Assembly: GCF_022496765.1 (NCBI RefSeq)
Contig: NZ_VANV01000024.1
Span: forward strand, 1-64,000
Reading direction: 5' to 3'
Length of the DNA: 64,000 nt
Source: Acidaminobacter sp. JC074
GTDB lineage: Bacteria > Bacillota > Clostridia > Peptostreptococcales > Acidaminobacteraceae
Position numbers and translations under genes: made by a program. Every line of letters begins with the position of its first letter. Within the stretch, counting starts at the first letter, position 1. The notes below the pieces were generated by a model. That model searched no databases and was not told where the DNA came from. It saw only the letters and a list, made by a program, of their open reading frames with translations. This document shows positions 33,548-43,009 of this stretch, piece by piece.

Positions 33548-34733
33548 AGATAATTCCCATTTCTTTACCAACTTTTTCAAAGACATCTACTGCTTTTGAA
33601 AGTTGCTCTTCACTGTGTCCTGCAGTTACCATACAACGTACTCTACCAGTGCCTTTTGGAACTGTTGGGAATACAATTGCAGAAACATAAACACCGTTTT
33701 CTAGAAGTTTTCTAGAGAACTCCATAGACTTAGCTTCGTCACCAATGATTACCGGCGTAATAGGTGTTTCACTTTCACCTGTATTGAAACCAAGCTTGCC
33801 TAATTTCTCTTTGAAGAACTTAGCGTTTGACCATAATCTATCTGTATACTCTGAAGTAGACATTAATAATTTTAATGCTTCCATGATTGGCATAACAGCT
33901 GCTGGAGGTAATGCTGTAGAGAATAAGATTGGTCTACCTCTATGGCTTAACCACTCCTTCATAACTTGCTTACCAGCACAGTAACCACCAATAACACCAA
34001 TACCTTTTGATAATGTACCAATACAGAAGTCAACTCTACCGTGTAAACCGAAGTGGTCAACTGTACCTCTACCACACTCACCTAATACACCAGAACCATG
34101 GGCATCATCTACGTATGTAAGGGCTTCAAACTCTTCTGCTAATTCTACGATTTCTGGTAATTTAGCTAAGTCACCGTCCATAGAGAATACACCATCTGTA
34201 ATGATTAAAACATTGTTGTAGTCTTTTCTTTTTTCTTCTAATACTCTTCTTAAGTCAGCCATGTCGCTGTGCTTAAAGATAGCCTTATCAGCTTTTGATA
34301 ACTTAACACCATCAATAATAGATGCATGGTTTAACTCATCAGAGATGATTAAGTCACCCTTACCTGTAATTGCTTGGATAACACCAGCATTACAGTTAAA
34401 GCCAGATTGGAATACCATAGCAGCTTCTTCTCTCTTGAACTCAGCTAAAAGAACTTCAAGCTCCTCATGAATGTCCATGTTACCAACAATAGTTCTAACA
34501 GCACCTGCACCAACACCGTATTTTTCAACAGCCTTAACAGCAGCTTCCTTTAATTTAGGATGATTAGCAAATCCTAAGTAGTTGTTTGACGAAAGGTTGA
34601 TAACAGACTTACCATTTAAAATGATTTCTGCACCATTTTCACCTTCTAAGACAGGTAATTGTCTGTAAACGCCTTGGTCTTTTAGATCTTGAATATTGTC
34701 TTGTAAATACTTTAAATCATGAATGTTACTCAT
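33546..34733 (-). CDS. kbl: Glycine C-acetyltransferase (2-amino-3-ketobutyrate CoA ligase)
   Basis: This PLP enzyme interconverts 2-amino-3-oxobutyrate plus CoA with glycine plus acetyl-CoA, the second step of threonine degradation. The 395-aa alpha-oxoamine synthase has the family blocks NLSSNNYLGFA, DELNHASIIDG, YVDDAHGSGVLG and the PLP-lysine motif TLSKGIGVIGGY. The closest alternatives are BioF (7-keto-8-aminopelargonate synthase) and other alpha-oxoamine synthases; length and motifs favour Kbl. No threonine dehydrogenase is adjacent. It has its own terminator. Confidence 0.88.
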   Translation of the reverse strand: MSNIHDLKYLQDNIQDLKDQGVYRQLPVLEGENGAEIILNGKSVINLSSNNYLGFANHPKLKEAAVKAVEKYGVGAGAVRTIVGNMDIHEELEVLLAEFKREEAAMVFQSGFNCNAGVIQAITGKGDLIISDELNHASIIDGVKLSKADKAIFKHSDMADLRRVLEEKRKDYNNVLIITDGVFSMDGDLAKLPEIVELAEEFEALTYVDDAHGSGVLGECGRGTVDHFGLHGRVDFCIGTLSKGIGVIGGYCAGKQVMKEWLSHRGRPILFSTALPPAAVMPIMEALKLLMSTSEYTDRLWSNAKFFKEKLGKLGFNTGESETPITPVIIGDEAKSMEFSRKLLENGVYVSAIVFPTVPKGTGRVRCMVTAGHSEEQLSKAVDVFEKVGKEMGII

Positions 34734-34829
34734 AAAGAACTCCTTTCACTTTATATCATTTTTATTATAGTCAAAATTACAAACTCATTGTACTATAAAT
34801 CGGTAACTTGTTCAATATATCGAACAAAT

Positions 34830-35384
34830 TTATTCGTTATAATATAAAAGAATTACACCTTTGGCCATTTGATCACCTAGATTTTCATATCGATGTTCCT
34901 TTTCAGCTGTAAAATTCACCGCATCTCCAGCTTCTAGAATGATGGTCTCCATTCCTATAGTTACCTTAATCTTACCTTCTGTAACCAGAAAATATTCTTC
35001 TACCCCTTTTACATGGGCTTCTGAGTAATGCTCAGAACTTGACTCCAATTCAACAGAGTACATTTCAAATTTTTTATCAGCATTGTAAGGGAAATAGGGA
35101 TAAAGTGCATAACCTTCATCATCCTGTCTGATGATCTGAATATCCTCTTTCTTGATGGTTTTAAAGGTTTCTATGTCTTCATTTAATAGTGATGTAAAAG
35201 AAACCCTCAAACCATTGGCGATCTTCCAGATGGTACCTACAGAGGGATTTGTCTCACCCTTTTCAATCTGAGACAGCATACTTTTACTGACCTGTACTAT
35301 TTCTGAGAGTTTACCAATAGAGTAACCTCTTTCTTCACGCAATTTCTTTAAGTTTAACCCAATTAATTCATTAACTTCTTTCAT
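34830..35384 (-). CDS. XRE-family regulator with C-terminal cupin domain (2)
   Basis: The 184-aa protein has an N-terminal helix-turn-helix (LKKLREERGYSIGKLSEIVQVSKSMLSQIEKGETNPSVGTI) and a C-terminal cupin (about 100-180: AHVKGVEEYFLVTEGKIKVTIG, then AVNFTAEKEHRYEN). It is a paralogue in architecture of the protein at 30615. The start is the ATG at 35384 with GAGGTG upstream; an earlier TTG is disfavoured. It sits between kbl and the peptide-binding lipoprotein cluster, and could control either (inference). Confidence 0.9.
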   Translation of the reverse strand: MKEVNELIGLNLKKLREERGYSIGKLSEIVQVSKSMLSQIEKGETNPSVGTIWKIANGLRVSFTSLLNEDIETFKTIKKEDIQIIRQDDEGYALYPYFPYNADKKFEMYSVELESSSEHYSEAHVKGVEEYFLVTEGKIKVTIGMETIILEAGDAVNFTAEKEHRYENLGDQMAKGVILLYYNE

Positions 35385-35447
35385 AAATAAACACCTCAAC
35401 TAAGTCTATCATAGATAGAAAAAAATACCACCTGTTACAAGATAAAA

Positions 35448-35467
35448 AGCCCAGCATATGCTGAGCT
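35448..35467 (-). terminator. Terminator of peptide-binding lipoprotein gene 1
   Basis: The near-perfect stem AGCTCAGC/GCTGGGCT on the minus strand with one G-U pair is followed by T5, just after the stop codon. Confidence 0.85.
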
Positions 35468-35472
35468 TGTCA

Positions 35473-37236
35473 TTAATTTAAGTAATCCAGTTCTATTTGC
35501 AATATCTGATTTGCCATATCTTCAAAGGTATCCAGTTCTAGATTATGAACTCTCTGATTAACACCATTGATTACTGTTCCAATTGAAATAAAGATATATG
35601 GGACTTCTTCATTGGCTATTTTTGCCCACTCATGGTAAAGTGCAGCTCTTTTAGCCTGGTCATATTCTTCATTGGCCAGTCTAAAGATCTCATTGGCTCT
35701 TTCATGGTGGAAACCAATTGCATTGTAGCCACCAAGTATATCTGCATCCTCACCAAAGATTTGAGTCGGATCAGGATCGACGGCTAAAGCCCAGGCCATA
35801 TTGAACATTTCAAAGTCTTGCTTTTCATAAACCAAATCAAGGACTGATGAAAACTCCATTAAATCACTTTCAACTTCAATGCCCAGTTCACCCCATTGCT
35901 GCTTAGCCACAGTGATTAAGTTAATCGGCCAATTGATATTGTCATAAGATGTCCAGTGAATAACAAACTTTTCACCGTCTTTATCAAGGACACCGTCTCC
36001 ATCTGTGTCATACCAGCCAGCTTCATTTAAAAGTGATAAAGCCTTTTCTGGGTTGTAAGCATAATCATTGAGTTCTGACGCATCTGGATATGCCCAAGAA
36101 ACAGGAGAAATCGGACCTAAACAAGGTGCCGCAAAACCTTCCCACTGTGCATCAATAAACTTCTCCAAATTCAGACCATACCACAATGCTTGTCTGACAC
36201 GTCTATCTGAAAACTTATCCAGTCTTAAGTTAAAGCCGATGTATCTATAAGAATTACCCAAGTACTCTTGTACATTGATGATACCTGATTCAGTCATGGT
36301 ATCGTAGTTTTCTAAATTAGCAGGCACTCTTGCCACATCAACTTCACCTGCATTAACAGCAGATGCAACCGTCGCTTCTGAGATAACTCTCAGTACAACC
36401 CCATCTATTTTTGCCCTACCTAAAAAGTAGTCATCATAACTTGATAATTCCACTGAATAACCAGGTTCATAACGCTCAAACTTCATAGGACCTGTACCCA
36501 TAGGCGATAAGTTCAACTCTTTTAAGTCTTGAATAGATTCATAGGCATAGTAATCTGCTGACAGGATACCATACTCAAAATCTGAGATCTTATTAACCTT
36601 AGGCACTTCTATTGTAAAAGAAATTGTGTATTCATCTATAATCTTAATCCCTCTGATGTTGTCAGTGTCGCCAGCCCTATAAGCCTTAACACCTACAATA
36701 TCAGATACCGCTGTCCCTCTTGGACCATCATATGAAGGATCTGCAATGGTGTAGTAAGTAAAGGCCACATCTCTAGCCGTTAACTCTGTACCATTGTGGA
36801 ACTTAACACCTGGTGTGATTTTAAAAGTGTATGTTCTTCTATCATCAGATACCTCCCAAGTGGCAATATCCGGTACAAACTCTGCATTCTTATTCACCTT
36901 AATCAGGCCATTAAAAACCAAGTCACATACTGTCGAGTCATATTCCGAATCATATAATACAGGATTAAACTCTCCATCAAAGCTAGAAACAGCCATGGTT
37001 AAAACATTGCCTCTTTCTACGGCTTTGTTTTCTTCTGCCATGATTTGAAGTTCTTCTTTTCTAATTTCTTCATCTGTTTTTACTGTATTCTCAGTTTCTG
37101 TTGTGTTAGAACCAGTATCTTCAACTGTACTCGTTTCATTTTCATTTACAGGATTTGCAGTAGAATCCGAAGAATCACTACAGCCAATCAAAGCTAAGGA
37201 AACAAGTAAGATTAGTAGCAATACCTTTTTAAACAT
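35473..37236 (-). CDS. Oligopeptide ABC transporter substrate-binding lipoprotein (1)
   Basis: The 587-aa family 5 solute-binding protein has a lipoprotein signal peptide with lipobox LIGC (lipidated C19), an acidic Ser/Thr-rich linker (20-70), then the SBP_bac_5 fold: GVKFHNGTELTARDVAFTYY, RRVRQALWYGLN and WYDTDGDGVLDKDG. It should sit on the outer face of the membrane and deliver peptides to a permease, but no permease or ATPase gene is in the window. It is strikingly similar throughout to the protein at 39415-41142 (for example the shared block NSYRYIGFNLRLDKFSD), so they are duplicates. It has its own promoter and terminator. Confidence 0.92.
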   Translation of the reverse strand: MFKKVLLLILLVSLALIGCSDSSDSTANPVNENETSTVEDTGSNTTETENTVKTDEEIRKEELQIMAEENKAVERGNVLTMAVSSFDGEFNPVLYDSEYDSTVCDLVFNGLIKVNKNAEFVPDIATWEVSDDRRTYTFKITPGVKFHNGTELTARDVAFTYYTIADPSYDGPRGTAVSDIVGVKAYRAGDTDNIRGIKIIDEYTISFTIEVPKVNKISDFEYGILSADYYAYESIQDLKELNLSPMGTGPMKFERYEPGYSVELSSYDDYFLGRAKIDGVVLRVISEATVASAVNAGEVDVARVPANLENYDTMTESGIINVQEYLGNSYRYIGFNLRLDKFSDRRVRQALWYGLNLEKFIDAQWEGFAAPCLGPISPVSWAYPDASELNDYAYNPEKALSLLNEAGWYDTDGDGVLDKDGEKFVIHWTSYDNINWPINLITVAKQQWGELGIEVESDLMEFSSVLDLVYEKQDFEMFNMAWALAVDPDPTQIFGEDADILGGYNAIGFHHERANEIFRLANEEYDQAKRAALYHEWAKIANEEVPYIFISIGTVINGVNQRVHNLELDTFEDMANQILQIELDYLN

Positions 37237-37310
37237 TTATTAATCCCCCTTGGATTATTATCAAAGTCACCCAAAGCGACTTCATTTAATTGCAACAACT
37301 AACAATTGAT

Positions 37311-37339
37311 ATTATATAATCTTTACATTATTTCGTCAA
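37311..37339 (-). promoter_or_regulatory. Promoter of peptide-binding lipoprotein gene 1
   Basis: On the minus strand TTGACG (37334-37339) and TATAAT (37311-37316) are 17 bp apart, giving a 5' UTR of about 68 nt. Confidence 0.82.
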
Positions 37340-37387
37340 ACTGTGAAAGGACCAAACATGAGCTATTTCCTGTATTTTACATGAAAA

Positions 37388-37410
37388 AGCACCCCATAAA
37401 ATGAGGTGCT
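37388..37410 (-). terminator. Terminator of peptide-binding lipoprotein gene 2
   Basis: The 10-bp stem AGCACCTCAT/ATGGGGTGCT on the minus strand (one G-U) has a 3-nt loop and a T5 tail. Confidence 0.85.
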
Positions 37411-37415
37411 AACTT

Positions 37416-39074
37416 CTACTTATCAAGATACGCTCTACCGAAATAGAATTTACCTAAAACAGTTCTTTCTACATCCTTTAAATAATCCTGTTGGTGTATT
37501 GGATCAACATAATTATAGATTGGAATAAACCATGCATCTTCAACCAAAATCTTTTCTGCTTCAGCAAGCATGTCATAACGTTCTTGTCCACTTGCATATG
37601 CCGATTCGGTGATCAATTGATCAAATGATTCATTGGACCATTCAGGTGAGTTTAAAGGGCTGCCTGATATATATAAACCGATGAATGTTAATGGATCTAC
37701 ATAGTCACCTATCCATCCACCTCTAGCCAATTCAAACTCATGAGATTTTCTTAATTCCTGGAAGACACCAAATTCCATTGAAGAGACTTCCATGTTAATG
37801 CCTAAATGAATCTTAAATGCATCCTGCATCTGCTGAGCAACCAGTAAATGACCTTCTGTAGAGTTGGTTACATACTCAAGTGTTGGGAAACCTTCTCCAT
37901 TAGGATAACCAGCTTCCTTCATAAGCTCCTTGGCTTTTGCAATATTGCCCTCCATATCATAAATGTCTACACCATAGGCCATGGCCTTATCGGTAAACTC
38001 CTCACCATTTGCATCCTTGATGCCAGGTGGGATAAAGTTAATGGCAGGAATATTACCAGAGTTGAGCATATCTACAATAGCCATTCTGTCAATAACCAAA
38101 GACAAGGCTTGTCTTACTCTGATATCTTGTAATTCAGCTACCTTATTGGCATTGACATTAAAGTAGTAAGTACCCGGTCTGGCTTCAATTCTGAAGGTTG
38201 GGTCTTCTACCAATAATCGAGGTACTTCCGCTGGTGGAATGGTTGTATTAAAATCAAAGCCACCTGACTCATATTCTGCAAGTGCTGCAGTTCCTTCATT
38301 GATCATTTTAGCAACGATTTTATCAATCTTAACTTCATCTGCACGCCAGTACATTTGGTTTTTCTCTAAGACAATCCTGTCACCAGGTACATACTCTACT
38401 AAAATGAATGGACCATTACAGATAACAAGTTCTGGATCTGCTGCCCAAGCACCGTCTTCTTTGCCTTCAACGGCTTCTTGTCTCAGTGGCATCAAGGTTG
38501 AAAAACCTGTTAAACCGATAAAATAGTCGGCAGGCGCCTTTAGTGTCACCTCAAAGGTAGACTCATCTATCGCCTTACATGAATCGTAGTTGAACTCACC
38601 AAAAATCCAAGCATAGTCTGAAGCTGTAACAGGGTCTGTGTTTCTGTTCCAAGCATATTCAAAGTCATAAGCTGTTACAGGCTTACCATCTGACCATTTA
38701 ACACCTTCTCTGATATGGAAGGTATATACCAAGCCATCCTCTGATACGGTATGACTATCTGCCATAGCGTATTCTGGTTTACCATCAACTTCTCTCATCA
38801 AACCTTCATATGAGTTGTTGATCACATGTCCAGCATTGGTTGCTGCATTTAAACCAGGATCCAAAGTCTCTATGGTTGCACCGAGATTCCAGTTTAAAAC
38901 GACTGGCTCATTAGATTCTTCCTCTTCCTCTTCTACAAGTGTTTCACTTGTGTTGTTTTCTTCTACTGTTTCAGTACCTTCATTTTCCTCTACATTTGCA
39001 GTGTCACTTGAACAAGCTACAAATAGAGAAAAGATCAGCCCTAAAACAAACATCATAGTTAATAGTTTTTTCAA
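37416..39074 (-). CDS. Oligopeptide ABC transporter substrate-binding lipoprotein (2)
   Basis: The 552-aa OppA-type family 5 binding protein has a signal peptide and lipobox FVAC (C21), then a very acidic linker with Glu repeats (28-58). Typical blocks are NLGATIETLDPGLNAATN, REGVKWSDGKPVTAYDFEYAW and VRQALSLVIDRMAIVDML. It is of the OppA/DppA branch with ARPGTYYFNVN, distinct from its two neighbours, which resemble each other. It is monocistronic. No transporter membrane components are linked. Confidence 0.93.
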   Translation of the reverse strand: MKKLLTMMFVLGLIFSLFVACSSDTANVEENEGTETVEENNTSETLVEEEEEESNEPVVLNWNLGATIETLDPGLNAATNAGHVINNSYEGLMREVDGKPEYAMADSHTVSEDGLVYTFHIREGVKWSDGKPVTAYDFEYAWNRNTDPVTASDYAWIFGEFNYDSCKAIDESTFEVTLKAPADYFIGLTGFSTLMPLRQEAVEGKEDGAWAADPELVICNGPFILVEYVPGDRIVLEKNQMYWRADEVKIDKIVAKMINEGTAALAEYESGGFDFNTTIPPAEVPRLLVEDPTFRIEARPGTYYFNVNANKVAELQDIRVRQALSLVIDRMAIVDMLNSGNIPAINFIPPGIKDANGEEFTDKAMAYGVDIYDMEGNIAKAKELMKEAGYPNGEGFPTLEYVTNSTEGHLLVAQQMQDAFKIHLGINMEVSSMEFGVFQELRKSHEFELARGGWIGDYVDPLTFIGLYISGSPLNSPEWSNESFDQLITESAYASGQERYDMLAEAEKILVEDAWFIPIYNYVDPIHQQDYLKDVERTVLGKFYFGRAYLDK

Positions 39075-39192
39075 AATGTCCTCCTTTTCATACCTGACTC
39101 CACAATCCCCAAAATGGAATCAGCATTTAGTTTCAACCTTTTTTTCAATTAAATCAATCATCCCCTTTTAAACTTATGCTTGATACAGTTTC

Positions 39193-39221
39193 ATTCTATG
39201 CCTATGATGACGGACTGGCAA
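39193..39221 (-). promoter_or_regulatory. Promoter of peptide-binding lipoprotein gene 2
   Basis: On the minus strand TTGCCA (39216-39221) and TAGAAT (39193-39198) are 17 bp apart, with a 5' UTR of about 115 nt. Confidence 0.65.
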
Positions 39222-39394
39222 ACCCTTGAAATTTCAGTCAAAGTCCCTCAAGGCTTTGAAAAGACTGAATTTTCAGACAAATATTAAAATAATTGATTTT
39301 ACATTTAATAATTGTTTAGAAAACTATGACATTAACGTCTTCAAACTATCTCATTACCGAAATATTCAGACAACTTTTATTACAGACATGAAAA

Positions 39395-39414
39395 AAGTCC
39401 GGTTCCCCGAACTT
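39395..39414 (-). terminator. Terminator of peptide-binding lipoprotein gene 3
   Basis: The 8-bp stem AAGTTCGG/CCGGACTT with a GGAA tetraloop is followed by T6 on the minus strand. Confidence 0.87.
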
Positions 39415-41142
39415 CTAATCAATATAATCTAATTCTATATCCAGTATCTGCTTGCTGACATCTTCATAAGTATCCAGCTCAAGATTGTGTACCCTGTTGT
39501 TGACACCATTGATAACCGTCCCTATAGAAATAAAAATATAAGGTACATCATCATTGGCTATGGTCATCCACTCATTATAAAGTGCTTGTCTGACACCTTG
39601 GTCGTACTCTCCTCGACCCAATCTGAATATCTCATTGGCTCTTGCATTGTAATAACCGACAGCATTATAACCACCAGGCACATCTGCTTCTTCGCCAAAG
39701 ATATCTGTTGGATCTGGATCTAATGATAGATTCCAAGACATGTTGTAAACTTCAAAATCTTGTTTGACATAAACAGTATCAGTCACTGCATGAAAATCCA
39801 TCATATTTTCAGTAACCTCTATACCAAGGTCACCCCAATTTTCTTTGGCTAAGTTGATCAAGTTAATCGGCCAGTCAAACTCTGTATATGATGTCCACTC
39901 AATGGTAAACTTTTGACCATCCTTATCAAGAAAGCCGTCACCATCTGTATCGGTCCATCCCGCCTCTTTCAATAAATCTTTTGCCTTTGAAGGATTGAAA
40001 TCATAAACCGTTAAATCATCTGTATCTGGATAAGCCCAAGATACCGGTGATATAGGTCCTAAACACGGTGCGGCAAAACCTTGCCACTGGGCATCCACAT
40101 AATCTTTTACATTTAAGCCATACCATAGGGCTTGTCTGACGCGCTTGTCAGAAAACTTGTCCAGTCTTAAGTTAAAACCAATGTATCTGTAAGAATTGCC
40201 CAAGTACTCTTGTACTTCAGCAATGCCCGCTTCAGTCATGGTATCGTAATTGTAAAGATTTGCAGAAGCTCTAGCCACATCCACTTCGCCGGCATTGATG
40301 GCTTCGGCTACAAAGTCATCTGGAATAACTTTATAGATAACACCATCGATATAAGGCCTACCTTCGAAGTAATCATCAAAGGTTGACAGTTCTACATATT
40401 GACCAAGTTCATAAAGTTCAAACTTCATGGGACCTGTACCAACTGGTGCTACATTCTTACTTCTCAGACCTTCTATAGACTGATAGCTATAATAATCTTC
40501 ATTTAATATCCCATAACAGAAGTCTGCAAGTTTTTTAACATTGGGCTCCTTTATGGTAAATGAGATGGTATAGTCATCTACAATTTTTATACCTGAAATA
40601 GAATCACTTTCTCCGATTCTGTATTCCTTAACACCTTGGATATCCTGAACCAAAGACCCCCTAGGGCCATCATAATCGATGTCTGCTATCACATAATAGG
40701 TAAAAGCCACATCCGCTGCAGTCAGTTCCTGACCATTATGAAACTTAATCCCAGGTATAATAGAAAAAGTATAAGTCAGCTTGTCATCAGATACATCCCA
40801 AGTAGCCAGGTCTGCCACATACTCTCCGTTGGAGTTGATCTTGATTAAGCTGTTAAAAACCAAATCCACGATTTTTGAATCTGGATCACTTGAGTAAAGC
40901 ACTGGATTGAATATACCATCAAAGCCTGATTGGGCGACAGTCAGTACATTGCCTCTTCTTAAGGCTGGATTAGATTCTACATCTAAAGCTACCGTTTCCA
41001 CTTCAACAGGCTCTTTTACAACTTCAACGATATTTTCCTCATCAGCTGTATCTTCTTTTATTTCATTATTATTTCCGCATCCTACTAATAATAGTGACAG
41101 CATGATGACCACCACACGTAGAATCCACGATTTCTTCAACAT
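39415..41142 (-). CDS. Oligopeptide ABC transporter substrate-binding lipoprotein (3)
   Basis: The 575-aa family 5 binding protein has lipobox LLVGC (C22), an acidic linker, and the SBP_bac_5 fold. It is a close paralogue of the protein at 35473: blocks such as GFAAPCLGPISPVSWAYPD and the C-terminal IFISIGTVINGVN...RVHNLELDT are almost identical, while the signal peptide and linker differ. The paralogues flank an unrelated OppA-type protein. It has its own promoter and terminator. The ligand is unknown. Confidence 0.92.
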   Translation of the reverse strand: MLKKSWILRVVVIMLSLLLVGCGNNNEIKEDTADEENIVEVVKEPVEVETVALDVESNPALRRGNVLTVAQSGFDGIFNPVLYSSDPDSKIVDLVFNSLIKINSNGEYVADLATWDVSDDKLTYTFSIIPGIKFHNGQELTAADVAFTYYVIADIDYDGPRGSLVQDIQGVKEYRIGESDSISGIKIVDDYTISFTIKEPNVKKLADFCYGILNEDYYSYQSIEGLRSKNVAPVGTGPMKFELYELGQYVELSTFDDYFEGRPYIDGVIYKVIPDDFVAEAINAGEVDVARASANLYNYDTMTEAGIAEVQEYLGNSYRYIGFNLRLDKFSDKRVRQALWYGLNVKDYVDAQWQGFAAPCLGPISPVSWAYPDTDDLTVYDFNPSKAKDLLKEAGWTDTDGDGFLDKDGQKFTIEWTSYTEFDWPINLINLAKENWGDLGIEVTENMMDFHAVTDTVYVKQDFEVYNMSWNLSLDPDPTDIFGEEADVPGGYNAVGYYNARANEIFRLGRGEYDQGVRQALYNEWMTIANDDVPYIFISIGTVINGVNNRVHNLELDTYEDVSKQILDIELDYID

Positions 41143-41177
41143 TTTTTTCCCCTTACTTAATATATATGCTCCTATTG

Positions 41178-41206
41178 ATTATAGGAGGATTAAATAAGCA
41201 AATCAA
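41178..41206 (-). promoter_or_regulatory. Promoter of peptide-binding lipoprotein gene 3
   Basis: On the minus strand TTGATT (41201-41206) and TATAAT (41178-41183) are 17 bp apart, with a short 5' UTR. Confidence 0.78.
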
Positions 41207-41229
41207 GGGTTATAATAAAATAAAAAAAA

Positions 41230-41259
41230 CCTTACAAGCTAGTAACTAGCCCATTTAGG
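41230..41259 (-). terminator. Terminator of the GNAT-to-phosphatase operon
   Basis: On the minus strand TGGGCTAG-TTA-CTAGCTTG forms a 9-bp stem allowing G-U pairs and is followed by T8. It lies 87 nt beyond the phosphatase stop codon. Confidence 0.6.
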
Positions 41260-41345
41260 TCTTTTCATCATAAGTAATATATAAGAAACTTAATATTCTT
41301 GTTAACAAATCGTCTCATCTTCTTAAACAGGGTGAAACAATAAAG

Positions 41346-43001
41346 CTAAATCTCCATTATAAAATATGTAATGTCATCTTCATTTTGTCCATCTTCTGTT
41401 AACAGGTAAGACTTGATCTTATTATTTAAAGACTTCAGACTTAAGTCCCTGTAGTTGTACATGACTTCTTCAAGCGTTTCCTGAGAGATGGTATCATTTT
41501 TTAGATTGTCTATAAGACCATCTGTATAGAATATGATACGGTCACCCTTTTCAAGCAAAGTCGTTTCACTTGTATAAGTCGGTGTAAAAAAGTCACTCAT
41601 CTTACAAATTGGAAAGCCTTGACTCTTGTCCAAGTATTCCTTAGTCCCATCTTTTCTCATAAGAAGCGGATAACAGTTGATGCCGCCTGATGAGTAGGTC
41701 AGTAGCTTTGTATCAATGTTGTATGAAGCAAAGAACATCACCATGTACATTTCATCTGGGAAGTTCATTTTGTTAAACTCTTCATAGAAGTGTTTTAGAT
41801 TACGGTGTGGTTTCAAACCACGGTACTTCATGATCAGCTTTTCAGACGACTTGATAAAGTTGTTACAGAACATGGTCATCAAGGCTGCTGAAACACCATG
41901 GCCAGATACGTCTAGTACATACATACCGATGTTGTCATCATCTAGACGGTAGATATCAAAGAAGTCACCACTCAGTCTTTCACACGGATAATACTCCGAT
42001 GTGAAGACAACCTTGTTAAAGTTAAGCCTTCTTGGTGGTAAAAGAGACTGTTGAATACTCTTAGCATACTCAATCTCCTGGATGAGTCGCATATTGTTGT
42101 TTTTCATTTCAGTCGTTCTTCTATCAACAATGACCTCTAAGTTCTCAGCATATAACTTAATCTGCTTTTCTTCGTTAATAAGCTCTTCTACTGGACTTTC
42201 AATGTTATAGCCAAAGAGGGCTATATAAATGTAGTAGTAACCCACAAACATGTAAAAGCTGTAAATAAAGTGGTAAAGATAGGTATACCTGATAAAGGTC
42301 AACCTAACTACCTGAGCGATAATAAGTATGGCCACACCATTCATAAACTTAAGTATAAACTTGTTCTTTTCTTGACTGTAGTTTCTAAAGTGAATGGCAA
42401 ATGTAATGATCAATAAGACTGCAGTTAAATACTCAAATAAAATCTGCCATCTGGCACCTAAGAGCGGCAGTGTATACAAAGGCACTCTCTTGTTGATGGT
42501 CAATATAATGATGGCAAACATCAACCAGAAGGTTAGTATAACAATCTTTATAAGACCCTTTCTGGAGTTTCTAAGCTTGTTGACAAGGGGCAAACTCGAA
42601 CCGATAACCAATCCAAAAGCTGCGACCAACTTGCCCACAGAAGAAAATATGGTCAGACTATCATAACTGACATGGCCTGTAAACCAATGTACCTGGGCAA
42701 ATGCTACAAATAGAAGGCCCGCACTTATGGCAAAGAAAAATGCATAAATCACCATACGTATGGAGTAATTCTTCCTTACAGCCCGGCTGCAAATAGAAAC
42801 AATCAGTATGATGACCATAATGGTTGCAAATTCAAATACAAAAGGTAAGTTGACCAAACCTGTATTTTCTAATAGTAGTAACATAGGTACTTCAAAGATA
42901 TAGGCAATCAGAAATAAGGTGGTTACTACGATTGTCGTAACCACTAATTCTCCATACTCTGAATATACTATTTCCTCATACAGTTTCCTAATAAATCTCA
43001 T
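41346..43001 (-). CDS. Membrane-anchored SpoIIE/RsbU-type PP2C phosphatase
   Basis: The 551-aa protein has about seven to eight transmembrane helices in residues 15-270, resembling MASE3-type sensory domains, a coiled coil (about 275-315: EEKQIKLYAENLEVIVDRRTTEM), and a cytoplasmic PP2C-type phosphatase domain (325-551). Catalytic motifs are visible: GDFFDIYRLDDD, VLDVSGHGVSAAL, IIFYTDGLIDN and NEDDITYFIM (metal-binding Asp residues). Relatives dephosphorylate anti-sigma-factor antagonists (SpoIIAA/RsbV-like). No such partner is encoded nearby. It is the last gene of a five-gene operon, 8 nt after the nucleoside kinase. Confidence 0.9.
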   Translation of the reverse strand: MRFIRKLYEEIVYSEYGELVVTTIVVTTLFLIAYIFEVPMLLLLENTGLVNLPFVFEFATIMVIILIVSICSRAVRKNYSIRMVIYAFFFAISAGLLFVAFAQVHWFTGHVSYDSLTIFSSVGKLVAAFGLVIGSSLPLVNKLRNSRKGLIKIVILTFWLMFAIIILTINKRVPLYTLPLLGARWQILFEYLTAVLLIITFAIHFRNYSQEKNKFILKFMNGVAILIIAQVVRLTFIRYTYLYHFIYSFYMFVGYYYIYIALFGYNIESPVEELINEEKQIKLYAENLEVIVDRRTTEMKNNNMRLIQEIEYAKSIQQSLLPPRRLNFNKVVFTSEYYPCERLSGDFFDIYRLDDDNIGMYVLDVSGHGVSAALMTMFCNNFIKSSEKLIMKYRGLKPHRNLKHFYEEFNKMNFPDEMYMVMFFASYNIDTKLLTYSSGGINCYPLLMRKDGTKEYLDKSQGFPICKMSDFFTPTYTSETTLLEKGDRIIFYTDGLIDNLKNDTISQETLEEVMYNYRDLSLKSLNNKIKSYLLTEDGQNEDDITYFIMEI

Positions 43002-43009
43002 AGCCTACC

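Larger units (their letters stand above)
39075..39414. other. Intergenic region between binding-protein genes 2 and 3
   Basis: This 340-bp stretch has no gene. It holds the promoter of gene 2 (39193-39221), the terminator of gene 3 (39395-39414) and otherwise AT-rich sequence in which I see no further structure. Confidence 0.7.

Noticed and set aside
38815..39171. 118-aa plus-strand frame opposite binding-protein gene 2
   Set aside because: Ser/Val-rich shadow of the acidic linker and signal peptide; no ribosome site or domain.
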